From NCBI GenBank assembly GCA_008000375.1, contig SMOI01000353.1, positions 1 to 32,183 on the forward strand: a stretch of DNA of 32,183 bases, read 5' to 3'. The notes beneath the pieces are model-generated. The model searched no databases and had not been told where the DNA came from. It was given only the letters and a program-made list of their open reading frames with translations. Source of the DNA: Poteriospumella lacustris. Taxonomy: Eukaryota; Sar; Chrysophyceae; Chromulinales; Dinobryaceae. Shown here piece after piece: positions 29,641 to 32,183 of the stretch (its first letter is position 1; the number at the start of each line of letters is the position of its first letter). Both the position numbers and the translations under genes were made by a program.

Positions 29641-30477
29641 AATACTCGCTTCCGCTGGTTCCCAACTCGACCGTGTGCTATCAATAATCGTCATCTCATC
29701 GTCTTTGGGCTGGCGTTTTACACCATATTCTCTTGACTTCTTTATGACCCCACTCTCTCATTCGCTCTCCTCTTTTTCGTGCTTCAGTTTTTCTTTGTCG
29801 CTTCCCGCTGTGTTTTTGCCCTTTCCGAGTATGCTGGTCTTCAGTTCAAACTCAGTGGGCAATCGAGGATACGAATTTTTCTCGTTATTTATGTTGCGCT
29901 CCAACATCCTCCTTCTGCAATCCTCGCATTTATATTTCGCCATTTTGTTTTCCCCACTGTCCTCATGTGCTATCTCTCTCTCCCTCTCTCCCTCTGGTGG
30001 TCTCGCGCCATCGTCGGTCACTCCTAATAGGCACCTCGCCATCATTCATTTGTGATATTATATTGATTCCTTATTACCCATCTATTCCATTCATTATCAC
30101 TCTTCTCTTCTGGTATGTCTTTTGTATGTGTTTATGTGTCCTCTCCTGTGATGTCGTGCGTCACTTGTGAGGAGAGTTTTCAACAGTCGTCGTCGCTGCT
30201 CCCATTGTCTATCCGCGCGCTGTCGTTTGGCGTCCCTCGCTTGTACGTTTTTAAAAAGGAAAGGTGTCTTTTCTTTGGTGTGGTCTTGTCTCGTCTCGTT
30301 TGTACGAATTTCAGACGACCGCGCTGGTGGCGATTGGTCGGTCCGCGCGGAATGGTGTGTTTCACATTTGTTTTCAGTTTCGTTTCGTTTTCAATAGGCG
30401 AAACGATTGGTTTCTCCATCGTTGTAGTATGCTTTTTATTTAACTTTCTCCGTCGCTGTCATGTTTGTTTGCGTGTT

Positions 30478-30530
30478 GTTTGTTTATTGTTTATTTATTT
30501 GTTTGTTTGTTTGTTTGTTTTGTTTGTTTC
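30478..30530. repeat. TTTG/TTTA tetranucleotide microsatellite
   Basis: Successive GTTTATT, TTTATTTA and then seven or more TTTG units on the plus strand make a simple-sequence repeat inside the gene-poor region. Confidence 0.8.
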
Positions 30531-31458
30531 ATTCGATCGTTCGCATGATGATCGGTATCGCGTTGGTGGTGGTGTGCAGTGTTTGCTCGTTTATGTGAGT
30601 GTGTGTTTGAATTTCTTTTAATCTTTCATTACGTTACGATATGTCGCATCATCATTCTCTTGGTAGTCGCCGGAGACATGTCCAGACACGTACCCTGTTT
30701 GCACGCGAACGTACGTGTCACCTATTTGTCGACACCAAACTACCTGCTTCTCTATCTCCTTCGCCTTCATCTACCCAGTCTCTGTGCCATCGTTTTCACT
30801 GTCGTTTCCACTGTCTCCTTCTCATCTCAATCGCCATTCTCTGAAGCAGTCCATCAGCAGCATGATTTTTCATCAATAATAGCATCAGCAGATTATTTCA
30901 TTGTCTCCTTCCAGCACAAAACTACCCCCTCTATCGAATTTATCTTCGCTCTCTTCGCAGCAATGCGCGACCTCAGTTCTTTGGTTTCTTTCAATTTCAG
31001 TCGGGGTCGCATTCGAGTGTATTCTTTTGCATTGTTTTCGTTGATGCACCCCTTCGTATCCTATTTCTTTCTACGTCTGTTCCTCGCCTGTACCCTTCCA
31101 TCTGCATCGGATTCGACGACGCCTGGCTTCCCTCTGCTCTGCAGTTCTTCTTTCTTCTTCGTACCGGTTGCGAGTCTGCTTTTCTTATTTTCTGTAGCTT
31201 CGATGGCAGCGTCGTCGATAGGCAACCCCCCTCCCCCTTCGTTCTGCAGTGATGTAAAGGATGCTTCTTTGCTGCGGCATAAATCAAAAGCTACTTGAAC
31301 CACGTCGTTCGTACATTAGAGTGTCATGTCGTCACTAAAGTTGCTTACGACTTCCCAAGGTAGACCAAGGAACTAAAGTACAAAGGTGCAGTTACTTATC
31401 ATACCATGCTATGACACGGCATGTCCTTCATATTCAGTACCAACATCCATTCAGACAG

Positions 31459-31467
31459 TATATAAAG
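31459..31467 (+). promoter_or_regulatory. TATA-box-like motif upstream of elongin C
   Basis: TATATAAAG is the best TATA-box match I noticed in the window and is correctly oriented, about 240 bp before the ATG. The distance requires a leader of about 200 nt or a 5' UTR intron; a possible acceptor CACAG sits just before the start codon. Confidence 0.35.
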
Positions 31468-31705
31468 TGTCATATAATTTGCCCAGTATATGTACGAAGA
31501 AGGCGTTTCACTTCCATTTAGGTTGTCTTCTTCCTGGCCGTCTTCATCTCGAATGATCACTTGACCTATGTTATTCTCACGTCACAATACGGAAAGAATC
31601 GCATCGAAGACCCTTTTCGCCATCGTTGGAACTTAGGGCTACTTTTGTCCTCTTATTTTTTCTCTTTTGTCTGCTGCAATCTCCCATCACATCCACAGCA
31701 CAACA

Positions 31706-32014
31706 ATGGAAGACTCGAGCTCCAGTCCTATTCAAATGATCAAGCTGAAGAGCGCTGAGGGCCATGAATTTTTCATCGACAAGCGCTGTGCGATGGTTTC
31801 TGGAACAATTAAGGCAATGCTTTCTGGTCAGTTCGCCGAGAGCCGAGGAGAAATAAGCTTCCCAGAGATCCCCGCCGTTGTTCTCGAGAAGCTCATTCAG
31901 TACCTATATTATCGAGTTCGTTACACGAACTCCAGCCAGCGGATCCCTGAGTTTGTTATTGAGCCAGAAATCTCTCTTGATTTGCTTATCGCAGCTGGGT
32001 ATTTAGACTGTTGA
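31706..32014 (+). CDS. Elongin C (SKP1/BTB-fold adaptor)
   Basis: A single exon of 102 aa, near the 112 aa of the human protein. Elongin C pairs with elongin B and links substrate receptors with VHL- or SOCS-box motifs to cullin 2/5 ubiquitin ligases, and also joins the elongin A transcription-elongation complex. Highly conserved blocks are visible: [36 protein letters not shown] and the ending [12 protein letters not shown]. The ATG at 31706 is preferred because upstream residues in the frame resemble leader sequence and there is no other in-frame ATG nearby. No odd residue is seen; the short N-terminus is normal for non-animal versions. Confidence 0.96.
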   Translation: MEDSSSSPIQMIKLKSAEGHEFFIDKRCAMVSGTIKAMLSGQFAESRGEISFPEIPAVVLEKLIQYLYYRVRYTNSSQRIPEFVIEPEISLDLLIAAGYLDC

Positions 32015-32183
32015 ATGAGATGGTGTCATTCTGTAATTACAAATAGAAACTATCTTCTCTCCCTCAAATTCGTCTTTCTCTGTAGCTTGCTGCAGCTAAA
32101 ATTGATAGGGGCTGGACAAAGGCTTGCACAAGGGCCCCAAAACGGAATGTCGCAGGCTGGTAGAGCAATGGGTACACTGTGCT
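32015..32183. other. 3' flank of elongin C
   Basis: No gene is identified to the end of the window. The final 30 bases contain GGTAGAGC, which recalls a tRNA D-loop, but the paired stem is not present and the window ends too soon. Confidence 0.3.

Larger units (their letters stand above)
29641..31705. other. Two-kilobase gene-poor, pyrimidine-rich region
   Basis: No gene is supported. The plus strand is rich in T and C throughout, with a TTTG/TTTA microsatellite at about 30478-30530. Long plus-strand ORFs (30115-30621 and 30579-31298) translate to Phe/Ser/Leu/Val-rich strings typical of such bias. A minus-strand frame at 31061-31303 is more protein-like but lacks an ATG. A TATATAAAG box at 31459-31467 lies about 240 bp upstream of the elongin C start. 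It may contain long 3' UTR, non-coding RNA or unrecognised exons. Confidence 0.4.

Noticed and set aside
30115-31298. Two long plus-strand ORFs rich in Phe, Ser and Val
   Set aside because: Composition follows the T/C-rich strand; hydrophobic stretches are irregular and there are no conserved motifs.
32150-32183. tRNA-like GGTAGAGC at the window end
   Set aside because: The D-stem partner does not pair and the rest of the cloverleaf would lie outside the window.

Overview
This window is nuclear DNA of a eukaryote, probably a protist or an early-diverging fungus-like organism. I placed 22 introns by hand, all GT-AG and 53-93 nt long, in densely packed genes on both strands. I cannot fix the lineage. 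Tandem genes of the CRN/RHS-like REase-kinase effector type fit oomycetes, chytrid-like fungi, or other protists that expanded this family. COMMD3-, elongin C- and PPM1G-like genes are general eukaryotic.

Layout, left to right. A mitochondrial Rsm22/METTL17-like Fe-S methyltransferase (+) is followed by a decayed, inverted copy of its own 3' end, tail to tail with it. Next is an unrecognised, possibly nuclear 406-aa protein (+). An OCRL/INPP5B-type inositol 5-phosphatase with an ASH domain but no RhoGAP (-) is divergent from an ankyrin-repeat protein ending in a CaaX box (+). A roughly 1.25-kb gene-free stretch carries two striking inverted repeats. Then come a PPM1G-like PP2C phosphatase with a roughly 400-aa acidic insert (-), divergent from an amidohydrolase-3 enzyme (+); a basic-repeat protein possibly of STPR type (-), divergent from COMMD3 (+); and a cyclophilin A (-).

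From about 22.0 to 28.0 kb lies a direct tandem duplication with units of about 2.9 and 3.1 kb. Each unit holds a two-exon gene: exon 1 encodes a coiled coil, and exon 2 a PD-(D/E)xK nuclease-like domain followed by a protein-kinase-like domain. A conserved, decaying ORF fragment lies downstream of each gene. This is the accessory part of the window. After it come a strong DNA hairpin, a single-domain globin with an N-myristoylation signature (+), about 2 kb of pyrimidine-rich gene-free sequence, and elongin C (+).

Functionally this is a mosaic of housekeeping genes (mitoribosome assembly, phosphoinositide turnover, dephosphorylation, endosomal sorting, protein folding, ubiquitin ligase scaffold) around one effector-like locus. 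No operon logic is expected. Spliced models were built by eye from ORF frames, GT-AG sites and family conservation. Percent identities were not computed and homology calls are from memory of the families.
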